Positions 21,065 to 33,393 of a DNA stretch of 64,000 bases are shown here, in pieces. Made by a program: the position numbers and the translations under genes. The stretch is from Artemisia argyi (taxonomy: Eukaryota > Streptophyta > Magnoliopsida > Asterales > Asteraceae). The DNA lies in assembly GCA_030686995.1 (NCBI GenBank), contig CM060685.1, positions 127,125,823-127,189,822 of the forward strand, read 5' to 3'. A model generated the notes under the pieces. It did no database searches. It was not told the origin of the DNA and was given only the letters and a program-made list of their open reading frames with translations. The first letter of the stretch is position 1. Each line of letters begins with the position of its first letter.

Positions 21065-24000
21065 TCAGATGTTTAAATGATAGCCAAGTGCCTCAAGCTT
21101 AGCTTTCTTTGATCTCAGCAGGTGTTTCTCAGGATGCTTCTCAATCATAGCCCTAAGGTCCTGACAGAACCTTTGGTTTTCAGCACTTCTTACAGGAGAA
21201 TCTAACATCAGGTACATTAACATTGCCTTGACCCCTGCCCTGTCCATATCGGACCATCTTTGGAAAGCAGGGTTTCCATATTCATCCATAAAGCATAGAC
21301 CTCTTTCAGGGTGTTCAAACACAACGTTGTCCATGAAGGAGATTCCTTCAGGAATGGACCTATCACAATCCAATCCTGGGACCTTGATCTCAGGCTCGGA
21401 TTCAATGTGCTTCCTTTTTCTCCTGGTGGCTTTTGATGGAGCAGTTCCTGTTGTTGGAGCAGGAAGAAGGGAGGGAATATTGAGGGCTTCAGGTATTGCG
21501 CTCAGTCTGTCATACCTTTCCTTCAGTGACTTGAGAAGGTCGTGTACTACAACATTGTTTTTCTTGGCAATGATGGGACGGAGTTCATTAAGTTCAGTAA
21601 TCCCAAAGTCAGCAAATTTGAATGGGTTATGAATGTCAATAACTCTTTTATCAGCCCCCTGAAGACTGTGACCATTGCGGGTTTGGTGTTCCTGTGGATT
21701 TTAATGTCAGTGATGGTTTCAGGCTTCAACCTTTCCTTCATCACCCAATGATATCTTTCAACCCTGGTCTTTCTAATTTGAGCATCCCTTTTCAGCTTTG
21801 CTTCCCTTTCCTTTTTAAGAGCATTCATCTCTTCTTCCTGAGCCTTTTTAAAGGCTGCACTAGCTTGCTCATTTGCTAGAGCCTCAGTATCCAGACCAAT
21901 ATTTTCAGCTTCCTCATGAACAATCTGTATCAGTTCAGGCTTGCTCAATCTCTCTTCTTCAGCTACCTTTGCCAATTTCTCAACTCTTTCCATGTGGGCT
22001 TGTATTTGGTCGTGGGTGAGTTGATAGACTTTTCCATTGATTATATACGGGACCCTGATTGGTTCATCAGGATCAACTCTGATCATTGTGGAGGCAGGCT
22101 GGAGCACAGTTGTAGGTTCAGAGGTGGTGGCAATACTTTTTCCTCTGTCCTGAATGAGAGTGGAGGAGGCTGGTTCCTCTTGAGGTGGAACTTCGGTGAT
22201 TGGTGTGGCTTCAGTGACATGCTCCCCCTCAGTGTGAGAGGGCTGTCCAGCTTCTTGTTCATCAGTAATAGGGGTTTCAGGAACATTCTCCCCCTCAACA
22301 ATTGTCGGAGCTGCAGTGATGGCAAGTGTTGGAGTTACTGAAGATGAAGTAGAGGTACCCTTGAAGACTTGAAACATTTCCGTCATCATTGACTTGATCT
22401 CCGCAGTATCCTGATGGATGATAGATACCTTGGAGTCAAGTGCAGCCTGAGAGTTTTCAAGGGCAGTCATTCTGGATCCCATTGTCCATGCCAGAGAAGT
22501 GGACTTCAGGGATTAAGCTGTCACTAATGCTTCCAACTGAGTGAAGAAAGACTTGAGAGACTCCACCGTGGAGCTGAGATTCTGAACATTGGAATCCTTT
22601 ATCAAACCAAGTAACTCAGTAAGAGCCACCGTGTTTACCTGGTACGTCTCAGATGCCTGAAGAAGTTTCTTGTTGAGCTCAGGATCATCCTTGACTGATT
22701 CTTGAACCGACTTAACCCCGGTAGTCAATTCTTTAAGGGATTCCAAAAATGAGTTGATGCGAGAAGTCATTTGTGTCAGGGAGTAGGTGACACTGGAATT
22801 TTGCTCCCTGACATCATCATTGTATTCTTCAACAGCATCTTTGAGGAGGTGATAGTGGACTGCTTGCTCAGTATGCATGTCAAACACCTCATCAGTGACC
22901 CCCCTGTACAAAACATTGGTCATTTTCTTGATGAATCTTGTGAAGGCTTTTTCAGTGAGAGGAGTTTGATCGTCTCCTGAGGTTTCCGGCTCGGAATGTG
23001 TTTCATCTTCATCATGGTTAGAGGCTTGAGGAGACTGAGTAACAGGTTCAGGGACTGTCTCCTCAACCTCCATATCATCTCCGGCCGTGAAGACTTCCTC
23101 GTCATTGTTATATTCATCATCAGAAAATAGGACAGCCTGAGCATCTGCCAGGGAGGTAATCTGCAACAAGTGGAGGTTATCCGGCTCCTCTTCAAAAGAA
23201 TATTTGCCTTCGTTTTGGCCAGGTCCTGACCCCTCAAATCCGGTAGGTTGGGTTTTACCTACCTGGTCTTTAAGGCCAGTTCCCAAGTTATGCGCACCTC
23301 CGGGAGTGATTATGGGTTCCATATCAGCGGGTGGTTTATATCCCTCTGAATCTTTGTCCCCCGTGACCCCTTCAGACACTGGTGGGTTTTTCTCAGTGTC
23401 ATCCTGAGGAGTCGTGAATGTTGTGTCCCTATCAGCGGGTTGTTTGTTTCCCTCTGAGTCTTTGGGATGAGTTTTTGTGCCCTCGGACAAAAGCGTTGTT
23501 TTGCGAATGTCCTCATCAGGCACCTGAGTGGTTATGTCCCCCTTTCCAACAGGCTTGTTCTGGCCTGTCGAAGATTTAGGAACGTGAACTCCCTGATGCT
23601 TGGGTTGTGATTGACCCGAGCATTTAGCGGGATGTGATTGTTTGTGGACCCCCTTCTCAGTGGAGTAGTGCTGCCCCACCGAGGATTTAGGATCCCTTAC
23701 TCCCTGAGACTCTGGTTGTGATTTGCCAGAGCCTTTAGCAGGATGTGAAGGTTTGGTTAGTTCCGGCTCCACTGTCTTGTTTATGACAGTAGAGTCTTTG
23801 GGAACGGGTATGCCCGAGGACTCTGAGTGTGATGTCTCAGTGCCCTCCATTGGCTTTTGTTGCAGGCCTAGTGGCTGGGTTATTATTCTCATGGTGTCAG
23901 CAGTCAAGGGCGGTTGTGGTTGCCTCCTTATGGTAGGCTTGGGATCAGAGGTCTCAGTGTCGAGTGACTTGGGTTGAGCCACCTTCCTGGACCCCTGTCC

Positions 24001-24880
24001 CTTCTTCCTCTTTACCTTTTTAGTGGGAGAGGGGACTGGTGAAACTTTATTGTCACCCTGGATAGCAGAACGCATATACATTGTCAGGGTGATAGGTGTA
24101 ACCTCAAGAGGGTCACGAGAGTAATTTGCCTTGTGTAGGACATCAGGCTCAAAACCTGCTATGTCAGGCTTAACATACTCAGACCCAAGCAAGTCTTGTA
24201 GGGCACAGGAAACGAATCTAGGATATGACATGTGTTTTTGCCTAGACTTCCCCCCTAACTTTGTTATGAGGTCCCTGAAGATGATTTCTCCAAGGTCAAT
24301 CATTTTACCCTCAATGAGACAGAACACTATCATTGCCTGAGTAGTGTTCAATTGCTCAGTAGAGGATTTATTTCCCCAGAGAACCTGAATGACAAAAGTC
24401 ATTAGAATCCTCCAGGGAGCTGGGAACCAGGTCTTTATTATAGGGGCTTTGGATAAGAGGGACCCTGGTGTCACCTCAGGGTGATTTTTGTCATAGGGTC
24501 CCAGTTCCAGTAAGACCTCCTTCACCTCTTTCTCAGAGGGTTGGGCAGTGAAGGTCGTGGTGTAGTCAAGGCCTGTGGCTTTGACAAAAGTTTTATAGTC
24601 AAGAGTTAGGGACTTGGTAACTTTATTTTGGCCTCTTTTGGCGCATCAGGGTTTTCAACCACCGTTGTGCACCAAAATTCCCTCAAATAGTCATGATAGA
24701 TGACTGAGGGGGGTTTTGTGAATGAGGTGGTCAGAAAGCAATTCTGAAGGAACTTCACCACATCCCTGTATTCAGGGTACCCTTCAGGGTAGGCAAAGTT
24801 CCCCACCACATTGTTCTTGGTAAGCTTTCCATTTGGAAATCCACATTGGGTGCGTATTTTATGACCTTAGAAGAAGCCAT
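21065..24880 (-). pseudogene. Third ORF (aORF, env-like position) of the SIRE element, broken
   Basis: Starts at ATG 24878-24880 (MASSKV) and ends at 21065, about 1,270 codons. Order: a conserved N-terminal globular region (FCTTVVENPDAP, YKTFVKATGLDY, APWRILMTFVIQVLWGN, QKHMSYPRFVSCALQDLLGS; 24880 to about 24050), a long Pro/Ser/Thr/Glu/Lys-rich region with repeated PESQGVRDPKSS-type units (about 24030-23250), an acidic stretch, a coiled coil (TSRINSFLESLKEL; KEREAKLKRDAQIRKTR), and a conserved C-terminal region (PEGISFMDNVVFEHPERGL). No transmembrane segment is obvious. From memory such proteins are common in Asteraceae retroelements; their function is unknown. Lesions: frameshifts near 24860 and 24640, TAA at 22513-22515, and a frameshift at the C5 run 21655-21659. 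Confidence 0.8.
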
Positions 24881-25016
24881 TTGGGTTAGATAAAAGCCTG
24901 TTTTTTTTTTTAAAAATAGGTATCAGTGAGGGAAACACACGCAGTTTTGAAAATGATTTGCAAGAGTTTTGTTATGATTTTAAAAGTGTGTGTGTGTTCC
25001 CCCTTTTTTGTGGGGG

Positions 25017-25024
25017 TATTTATA
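25017..25024 (-). promoter_or_regulatory. Internal TATA box before the third ORF
   Basis: On the minus strand CACCCTATAAATACCCCC lies 137 bp upstream of the ATG at 24880. It is followed by an ACACACACAC and CAAAAC leader typical of a plant 5' UTR. The 620-bp gap between the pol stop (25499) and this ATG carries no other coding sequence. I infer a promoter separate from the LTR. A chance TATA in AT-rich DNA is possible, but its spacing and leader composition fit well. Confidence 0.5.
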
Positions 25025-25498
25025 GGGTGAGAATTAGGGTAGTGATGTTGTAGATACCAAAGGTTAATTTATTTAACCGAAACGGCATAATAATTTTGGT
25101 TTGATATTCGCATTAAATATCACAATTCCCATTACCCTATTTTCTCTCACATCGTGGATGAACGGTTGTGCGGCTCTGCAAATAATGCACTTTTGCAGAG
25201 TAGAAATTATCACAACTTTTGTGTGTGAGGGAGCATTTAATGCTCAGTGGTGTTTGGTGAGAGAGAAGTGGGGGCCCAAGGAGTGGATGCCAGTTGTGTA
25301 AGTGACATATATTCCTATATTTAATAGGATTCAGTTACCTACCTGGGACATTAACTAACTAAATACTTGGAGCATTTAGTTAGGGTATTCAATGCCATTT
25401 TTCATCCTGAGCCCCCTGAATGAATTTTCAAAAAAAAACTTTCAGGAAGAGTGTGATCAGGGACCTGGAGAATTTACATCAGGTTGTAACACATTTGA

Positions 25499-28400
25499 TC
25501 AGTTTCCTGATTCTATGTCCAACATGCCCAGTTCAGCTTTCAATCTTGTGAAAGTGGGTTCATCCAAAGGTTTAGTGAAGATATCAGCTAGTTGATATTC
25601 AGTGGGGATGAAATGTAGTTCAATTTCTCCATTAGAAATGTGGTCCCTGATGAAGTGGTATCTGATGTCAATGTGTTTGGTTCTTTGATGAAGCACTGGA
25701 TTGTTTGAGATGGCTATGGCACTTGTATTATCACAAAAGATAGGTACCATCTTATACTGAATGCCATAGTCACTCAGTTGGCTCTTCATCCATAGTACAT
25801 TTGCACAACATCCTGCAGCAGCCATATATTCAGCTTCAGCTGAGGACATAGCCACTGATTGTTGTTTCTTTGTACTCCAACACACAAGTTTACCACCAAG
25901 AAATTGGCAGGATCCTGAAGTACTTTTCCTATCCATATTACATCCTGCATAGTCAGAGTCAGTGTACCCTTTGAGGTCAAATCCTGAACATTTTGGGTAA
26001 TACAAACCAAGGTTTGGAGTACCCTTCAGGTACCTGATGATTCTCTTGACAGCAGTAAGATGTGATTCTTTAGGGTCAGCCTGGTATCTTGCACACAGGC
26101 AGACTGAGAATTGGATATCGGGCCTTGAAGCAAGTAAGTACATCAGGGAGCCAATCATTCCTCTGTATTGGGTTTGATTCACTGATTTTCCAGTGAGATC
26201 TGGGCCAAGGTTGTTTGGAGGAACCATAGGAGTTTTTACTGAAGAGCAGTCAGTGAGCTCATACTTCTTCAGTAGGTTCCTGAGGTATTTTTCTTGGAAA
26301 ATGGATATTCCTTTTTCAGTTTGTTTAATTTGGAGTCCAAGAAAGTATGTGAGTTCACCCATCATGCTCATTTCAAACTTTGTGGTCATCAGTTTCTCAA
26401 ACTGTTTGCAAAGTTTGTAACTTGTTGAGCCAAAGATGATGTCATCAACATATACTTGGACAAGAATGACATCATCCTTTGTTCTGTAGATGAACAGTGT
26501 GTTGTCAATTCTTCCTCTGACAAACTTGTTTTGAATCAGGAAGGCTGAAAGAGTTTCATACCATGCCCTGGGTGCTTGTTTCAGTCCATAAAGGGCTTTG
26601 TTAAGCTTGTAGACATGGTTGGGGTATTCACTACTTTCGAAACCAGGAGTCTGTTGCACATAAACATCTTCTTTGATGTTACCATTCAGGAATGCACTTT
26701 TAACATCCATTTGGTAAACTTTGAAGTTCATGTAAGTTGCATAGGCAAGGAAGATCCTGATGGCTTCCATTCTAGCAACAGGTGCAAAGGTTTCCTCATA
26801 GTCTATACCTTCCTGTTGATTATATCCTTTGGCAACCAGTCTTGCTTTGTTTTTGATGACTGTGCCATTCTCATCAGTCTTGTTCTTAAAGACCCATTTC
26901 ATACCAATGATTAAAACACCCTGGGGGCATTCAACAAGGGTCATGACATCATTTCTGTCAAATTGTTCCAATTCATCTCTCATGGCCTGAACCCAACTTT
27001 CATAAGTCAGGGCCTCTTTAACATTTTTAGGCTCAATCTCTGAGAGATAGTCAGCATAAAGACATATATTGGCAGTGGCAGCCTTGCTTCTTGTGAGCAT
27101 GCCTTCAGTGGGTTCACCAATGATGTTCACAAGCTCAATGATTTTGGATCTAGTCCAGCTATCCTGAGGTTTGGGATAAGAATTTGAGCTTGAAGGAGCC
27201 TGATTAGGTTCAGACTCAGGAACATGAGGTAACTCATCATTATGTGCTTTAGTGACAACTGTAGGAACAATTTGTTCTGAGGGTTCCTGAATAATTTGTT
27301 CAGTGGTGTCAGTCTCATTTGAGACAGGCTGAGTTTCAATGAACTCACTGATAGGTGGTTGGGGAAGGTTGTGAGGGATGATGTAATAGGAGACGTCAGC
27401 ATCAGCTTGGTATTGGGTTGAGGGACTGTTCTCAGGATGATACTCATCAGGAGGATATCTTGATGAGTCATCAATACCAATTTCTTCTACTGAGGAATTT
27501 GAGAACCTGATGGATTCAGTACTCTCATCAACAGTAATGTGATAAGTTTCCTCAGTTTGTTGTCTCCTTATGTTGAACACCCTGAAGGCTTTAGAAACCA
27601 GGGAATATCCCAGGAAGTATCCATCATCAGCTTTGGCATCAAATTTACCCAAGTGATCCTTGTGATTATGTATAAACACAGGACACCCAAATACATGAAA
27701 GTAGCTGATGTCAGGAATCCTTCCTTTGAATATTTCATAAGGAGTCTTGTTATACCTTTTCACAATGATTGACCTATTTTGAGTGTAGCAGGCTGTTTTA
27801 ACTGCCTCAGTCCAAAAATGTTTTGAGAGGACTGAGCCATTCAACATTGTTCTTGCTGCCTCAATGAGTGTTCTATTTCTCCTTTCGGCTACTCCATTTT
27901 GTTCAGGAGTATAGGGAGAAGTGAAATTTTGAGAAATTCCTTTCTCATCACAAAAACACTCAAGGTCTTGGTTTTTGAATTCAGTGCCATTGTCAATCCT
28001 GATCTGTTTAACTTTGACATCATTTTGATTTTCAATGTTCCTGACAAATGACATGATGGTTTCAGCTGCCTAACTCTTCTTGGTCAGGAAGTAAACCCAA
28101 GTATATCTTGAGTATTCATCCACAATGACCAAAGTATACTTCTCATGGTGAATGGACATTGGACTGACAGGTCCAAAAAGGTCCATATGAAGAAGATGTA
28201 GGCAGCTTTTGATGGAAAAGGTTTGTTTGGTTTTGAATGATGCCCTGTGGTGTTTTCCTTTTTCACAAGCAGAACAAGGCTTGTCTTTGGTATACACCAG
28301 GGATGGAAGGCCTAGAACTTTGTTCTGTTTGGCCAGGTTGTTGATGTTTTTGAAGTTGAGATGAGAGAGTCTCTTATGCCATAGCCAGTTGATTGTCTCA

Positions 28401-28798
28401 CTTGCCTTTGAGAATAGACAAGTCCCATTCTGAGTCAGGGATGACATGTCAAGGACATATACATCATCCCTCCTAGGGGCAATCAACACAACTTCCTTAT
28501 TGGCATTAAAGATGGTCCCTCTCTTGTCATCAAACTGAACTATGTATTTGGCATCACATAGTTGGGAAACACTTATCAGGTTATACTTGAGACCATTAAC
28601 ATAAGCTATTCTTGTAAAAACTATACCATTACAGTTTACTGAACCATAACCTTCAGTGAGAGCTGATGAGTTATCACCAAATACTACTTTGGGTCCTGGT
28701 TCTTCCACATATTTGTGCAGAAAGCTTTTCACACCAGTCATACTTCTGGAGCATCCACTGTCTAGATGCCAAGTAGGATCCTTGATGTGTTTCTGCAC
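25499..28798 (-). pseudogene. Copia pol: protease, integrase, RT, RNase H
   Basis: Protease starts with WHLDSGCSRSMTG (active-site DSG). Integrase has the HHCC zinc region from WHKRLSHLNF to CSACEKGKHH and catalytic residues in [17 protein letters not shown] and [14 protein letters not shown] has [40 protein letters not shown] and the YVDDIIFGS active site. RNase H has [16 protein letters not shown] and [14 protein letters not shown], ending [12 protein letters not shown] and [15 protein letters not shown]. The order PR-INT-RT-RH defines Ty1/copia. Integrase is cut by an in-frame TAG (28070-28072) between its zinc region and second catalytic Asp; the rest stays in frame for about 850 codons. 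The upstream gag ORF is in the same frame, separated by one TAA (28814-28816). Confidence 0.95.
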
Positions 28799-28813
28799 AA
28801 ACAGTAAACTGGG

Positions 28814-31581
28814 TTAGTTTTTCTTGTTGACCCACTTTCTAGTGGGCTTGGTCCTCAGGGACCTTTTGAACTCAGTTAGTGAATCATGGTCTGAAGTTGT
28901 GTGACCTGAGCTTCCACATGTTTTACATTTTGTGGAGGTTGATGCCTCAGGTGACTGAGAGGTGTTGGTTTGGTTTTTCCTTCTGGACTGAATCACTTTG
29001 TCATGTCCCCTGGTTTCATGGGAGGGATCTCCACAGATGTCACAACAATCTTTCATCATACAATCATCAGGAAGATGATCATTGAAACCACAATGAGGAC
29101 ATGGTGAGAAAGGCTTGGCCTTCAGTCTTTGTTTGGAAGGTGTGGCATACTGATAGCCTTGGTTTTTATAAAGACCTCTTGCTTTTAAAGAAGCAGTGTG
29201 AGAGATGTGATCACAAGTTCTGTGGTCCTCTTGTTTGCATATCATACAAAACAGGACTCTGTAGCATTTATCAGTGCTGTGATTTGGATAATTGCACAGC
29301 TCACATCTTCCTGAGGGTTTGGGTGTGGTCTTTGGTTTGGAAGAACCTGAGGATACTGAGGGCTTTGTAGATTTTGAGTCAGAGTTTTTCTTAGTAGACT
29401 CAATTTTCTCACTCAGCATCCTGACAAGTTCAGCAAGCTGATCAACCTTTGAATCAGTGCTTTCTAGCTTCACTTCAGTAGTTACTAAAGGTTTTTGGTA
29501 TTCAGTGGGTGCAGGAGTAGGTCTTTTCAGAATAGTCCTTCCTAACCCTGATTTCTCTTTAGGAGAATGTGGTTGATAGACTAATGGTGCAAGGTCATAA
29601 TTGGGTTCCGCTCCCTGAAGTTGTTTCAGTGGAGGGAGTGGTGAATCAGACTTAGACTCAGTGATGGACTCAGTAGGACTAAGTTCATCAGTGACTCCTA
29701 GCAGCTCCTTAATAGCCTGACTTTCAGGCTCCAGGATTCTTCCAGTATTAAAATTTGGCATTTTACTGTCAGGATTGTTTCTTTCAATCCAATCACTGGG
29801 TTTGGGAGCAAGTTCTTTGCTAGAGAGTATGTTGGTTAATAGAAAAGTTGTAGAATGGCTACTCTCCCCAGAAACTTCAGTGAGTTGATCATCACCCAGA
29901 CCTGCCTTTTTAGGGCTGGGTGTGAGACTCAGTGTTTCATAAAGTTTGGGGTTTTTCTGAGTCCATTTCCAAATAATTTCCTTTTCTTTCTTAAGTTCTT
30001 CCTGAAGAGCTTGATTTTGTTTTACAAGTTCAGAGTTTTGAATTTGAAGTGTAACACTTTCAAGCTTGGCTTGTTTTAAAGCAAGTAATTCATCTCTACA
30101 ATGATTTAATTCAAAACTCATTTTGTTAAATTTTGAAAACAAATTAAGTCTTTGCTCTTCAACATACTTAAGATCAACATTAATATAATCTAAGTAAGAT
30201 TTCCAATCATCATTATCATCCATAGAAAGTAAAAGATTTACCTTCCTCATAGTGATGTTAACCCATTCACCATTTCTTGCATGACTCTTCCCCACAGCAA
30301 GTTTGTTGTCATCTGACAGAGCCATCAGGGCACTGATGTGAACTTCATCATCATCAGAGGACACTTCAACCTCATCCCAGTCATATGTTTCAGCAACAAG
30401 CCCTTTGTTCTTGGCTTGAGTAGGCTTTGGAGCCTGAGGAGGCTCAGAGACTGTTGAGGATGATTCAAGAAGGGCAAGTTTAGCTTTTGCCTTTCTGTAC
30501 TTGGCTTCAAAGTCAATTTGAGGAACTTTTTCAAATCTTTGACTAGACTGAAGCAATTTTGGTTGAAATTTGCTGGGGCCTGAAAAAGAGTTATTTCCTG
30601 AAAATTTGAAGGATGGTTCTGAGGTTGTTTTTGAAAAACAATCTTTAGCAAAATGTCCCATTTTACCACATTTGAAACATTCAGTATTATCATTTGCTTT
30701 TGAAGGGAAATTGTTTTTCTTAAAAAATCTTTTTGAATTAGCAAGGAGTGCTCTTTCATGAAATTCAATTTGAAGATCATTCAGGTACTCCTCACTGGTT
30801 CTTTGGTCAACCTCATCATCAGAACCATCCTGAAAATCCTGCACAACACCTTTAGAATAGAAAGCAGTTGATATGGGTGAAATTGTCAAGGCCTTTTTGG
30901 TCTCCTGAGCTTTACCAGGGTATCTCCTGGTGATAAGATTGTCTTCATAGACAAACTTCCCATAGATAGTAGGGAGCTCAAGGTTCTGAATGTGTTTGCA
31001 TTTCTCAATCCCTGAGAGAAGTTTAACCACTTCTCAGGGAGACTGTTGACAAAACCAACATTGATCTCATGTTTTGACAGTATAACACCATCATTGGTCA
31101 GCTCATTCAGGAGGGTCTTATATCGAGTATAAGTCTCAGAGAGACTTTCAGAATCCTTGGCCCTGAAGGTATTGAATTCAAGCTTCAGGTCCATGATTCT
31201 ATTCTCTTTGGTATCAGAAGGCCCTTCATATCTATGAACCAGGTCAGTCCATGTCTGCTGGGCAGTGGGACAGTTGATCACTGATTCCATTATATCATCA
31301 GGAAGCCATGATATAATGATTCTCTTCAGGCGCTGGTCTTGATTGACCACCCTCCTTTCATCTGGGGTCCACTGAGCTTCAGGTTTAATTAAACCTTGGG
31401 CAGTTGTTAGGACATATGGACCATCATTAATCAACTTAATGTAATATGGTTCCATCCCAGTTAAGTAGCAAAGCATTCGCTTTTTCCACTTATTAAATTT
31501 GCCAGCTTCTAGTCGAGGGGCAGTTGCTGAATAACTTCCACCCTTTTTGTCGACAAGCTGGGGAACATCTATGTCAGTCAT
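28814..31581 (-). pseudogene. SIRE gag with multiple Cys/His clusters
   Basis: Starts at ATG 31579-31581 (MTDIDVPQL), the first start after the primer-binding site. The capsid-like part has GKFNKWKKRMLCYLTGMEPY and SWLPDDIMESVINC. A one-base shift near 30975 (after NANTFRTL) moves to the frame that continues ELPTIYGKFVYED and stays open to TAA 28814-28816. A classical zinc knuckle, CFKCGKMGHFAKDC, lies at about 30640-30682. A coiled-coil region (ELVKQNQALQEELKKEKEI) follows. Near the C-terminus come at least four more Cys/His clusters: CELCNYPNHSTDKC, CMICKQEDHRTCDH, CPHCGFNDHLPDDC with CDICGDPSHETRGH, and CKTCGSSGHTTSDH. Total length of about 920 residues is far larger than simple copia gags and is typical of SIRE elements. 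Confidence 0.88.
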
Positions 31582-31654
31582 AGTGGGATCTTGATTTTAA
31601 AAAACTTGAGCACTCTTAAGTTTTGAAAACAGGTTTAAGTTTTACAAATCAGAG

Positions 31655-31666
31655 GCTCTGATACCA
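31655..31666 (-). other. Primer-binding site (initiator Met tRNA)
   Basis: On the minus strand TGGTATCAGAGC begins two bases inside the 5' LTR. This is the standard plant copia site complementary to the 3' end of initiator methionine tRNA. Confidence 0.92.
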
Positions 31667-31668
31667 CT

Positions 31669-32557
31669 TGTTGGTCCCTTTCACTTGGTTAACAGTAACT
31701 ACAAAGCTAAAGTAACCAAGTTGTATGACTTTAAACAAAGATGTATAAAATGATTAACAATAAAGTAACGTAAATATAAGAGACAATATTTTCCAACGTT
31801 TAATTCTTTATTAGAAGTTAATAAAAAAGAATCGTACCCAAGTGTTTGCGGAATAACACTTGGGATTGAAAACGACAAGTATGGTATTGACTCCTCACTA
31901 AACTCAATCTATGTTGAGTAACAACTTTCAGGACCCACTGAGCTATCTCAGGGGTTATTTTGTTCTTTGGAGGAGTAAAAGTGGTTTGTGAATGCTTTGC
32001 ATTAATTGCACAAACTTGTCAACTTTTACTCCTCTCTTATGATACCTATTTATACACAAGTATAGAACAACTAGTTATACATTGGACATTAAGCTTCCTT
32101 AACAATATCTTGAAAGATATTATTCTTCTGGCAAGGAACCTTCATTGAGTTAAGTCCAAAAGGCACTTTCTGATGACAGACTGGTTTTAACCATTTTGGG
32201 AAAGTTTGACATTAAAGTGATAAAGCACTTTAATAATGCAGCTCAGACTTTCCCGCCCAGTCCCGCCTAAACTTCAGTCTTCTTGTCATCAGTCTTCAGT
32301 ACTATGAAGTTGTTGAGGAGTCATGGGGTTCAGTGAGTTATTGTCATCCTCACTGAACCCATCACCTTCTTCTTGGCTTAGATCACACTTCACTGAGTTC
32401 CGCCTCACTGAATGGAGAACCTTTCTTCTTAGGCTCGGTCTAAGCATCCTGAAGATGACTCACTGAGTTACTGTTCACTCAGTGACTTGTTTATACTTAG
32501 GTTATTTTACGTTCAAATCCTTGTTTGAAGAAGATTGGGGAATTCAGTGACCCAACA
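31669..32557 (-). repeat. 5' LTR of the SIRE-type element
   Basis: Plus strand reads TGTTGGTCCC at 31669 and ends GACCCAACA at 32557. A TATA box (TATAAATA on minus) lies at 32047-32054. The word CACTGAG or CTCAGTG recurs around 32330-32490 (minus: upstream of the TATA box), which could be a regulatory repeat. Confidence 0.93.
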
Positions 32558-32562
32558 GAAAG

Positions 32563-33349
32563 GGTGTCAAACCCTAAGTGAAGGTATAATGAGATTTATA
32601 TAGGAAAGTGCTTTGGACCGTGTGTGAACCCTATTGCACCCTTATGGACTAAGATTGTAAATATATTCTAGGGTGGGAAGTGTTGTTTATCAAATCTTTT
32701 AGTATTTCGTTATCGAGGAAAATTTAGGTGTCGGAATGACTACCCGTGACATTTTTATTAATTCTATCGAAAAATTTTATTTCAGCGGCGGGTACCCTGC
32801 TATATAATGTTATAAGATAACAAATGAATCGTGAACTTGATGGTTTGGTCAACACTCTTTTATTGGCTATACTTTAAATTTTTAAAAGACGTAATAATCT
32901 TAACTTAATTTTTTCTAACCAGACAATTTAGTAAGAATTATAAAATTCTACTAGTTATAATTCTCGCGCACGCGCGGGTTTTTTTTTTAATTTTTTGAAA
33001 TAATTATTTAAAATTTTTAATCTTATTGTTAATTGCATCTTATCTATATTTTTTGTATTTATCTCCTACTTGTGTTGTAGATAAATATAAAATAAATAAT
33101 CTTTTTTTAAATATCTTATCTATATTTTTTGTATTTATCTTCTACTTGTGTTATGGATAAATATAAAATATTATCTAATAAGAAAATAATCTTTTTTTTA
33201 AATAAAATTATTACTAAATCAGGTATGAATTGATTTTTTTGAAATGCAAAATTCTCAATAGGGGTTTTGTTTTATCATATAAAAGATGTTCATAGTACTT
33301 GCGTTTACTCTATGGTACCATAATATCGTACGATCGTGATATTGATGTT

Positions 33350-33393
<44 letters not shown>

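Larger units (their letters stand above)
19981..32557 (-). mobile_element. SIRE-type Ty1/copia retrotransposon (12.6 kb)
   Basis: A complete element with two 889-bp LTRs (19981-20869 and 31669-32557) flanked by the 5-bp duplication GAAAG (19976-19980 and 32558-32562). It is read on the minus strand, so the right LTR is the 5' LTR. The primer-binding site is at 31655-31666 and a purine tract sits next to the left LTR. Internal order is gag, protease, integrase, RT, RNase H, then a third long ORF with its own TATA box. This order places it in Ty1/copia, and the extra ORF plus large gag place it in the SIRE/Maximus lineage. I count 10 base differences between the LTRs (about 98.9% identical), hence a recent insertion. 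Yet every ORF is broken, so this copy probably moved using proteins from other copies or decayed fast. Confidence 0.93.

Noticed and set aside
21228..22341. Opposite-strand frames within the third ORF of the SIRE element
   Set aside because: Shadows of the minus-strand ORF; no independent start context or domain.
32963..32980. Helitron end (CGCGCACGCGCGGG hairpin)
   Set aside because: No CTRR end, no TC start and no A/T insertion site could be paired.
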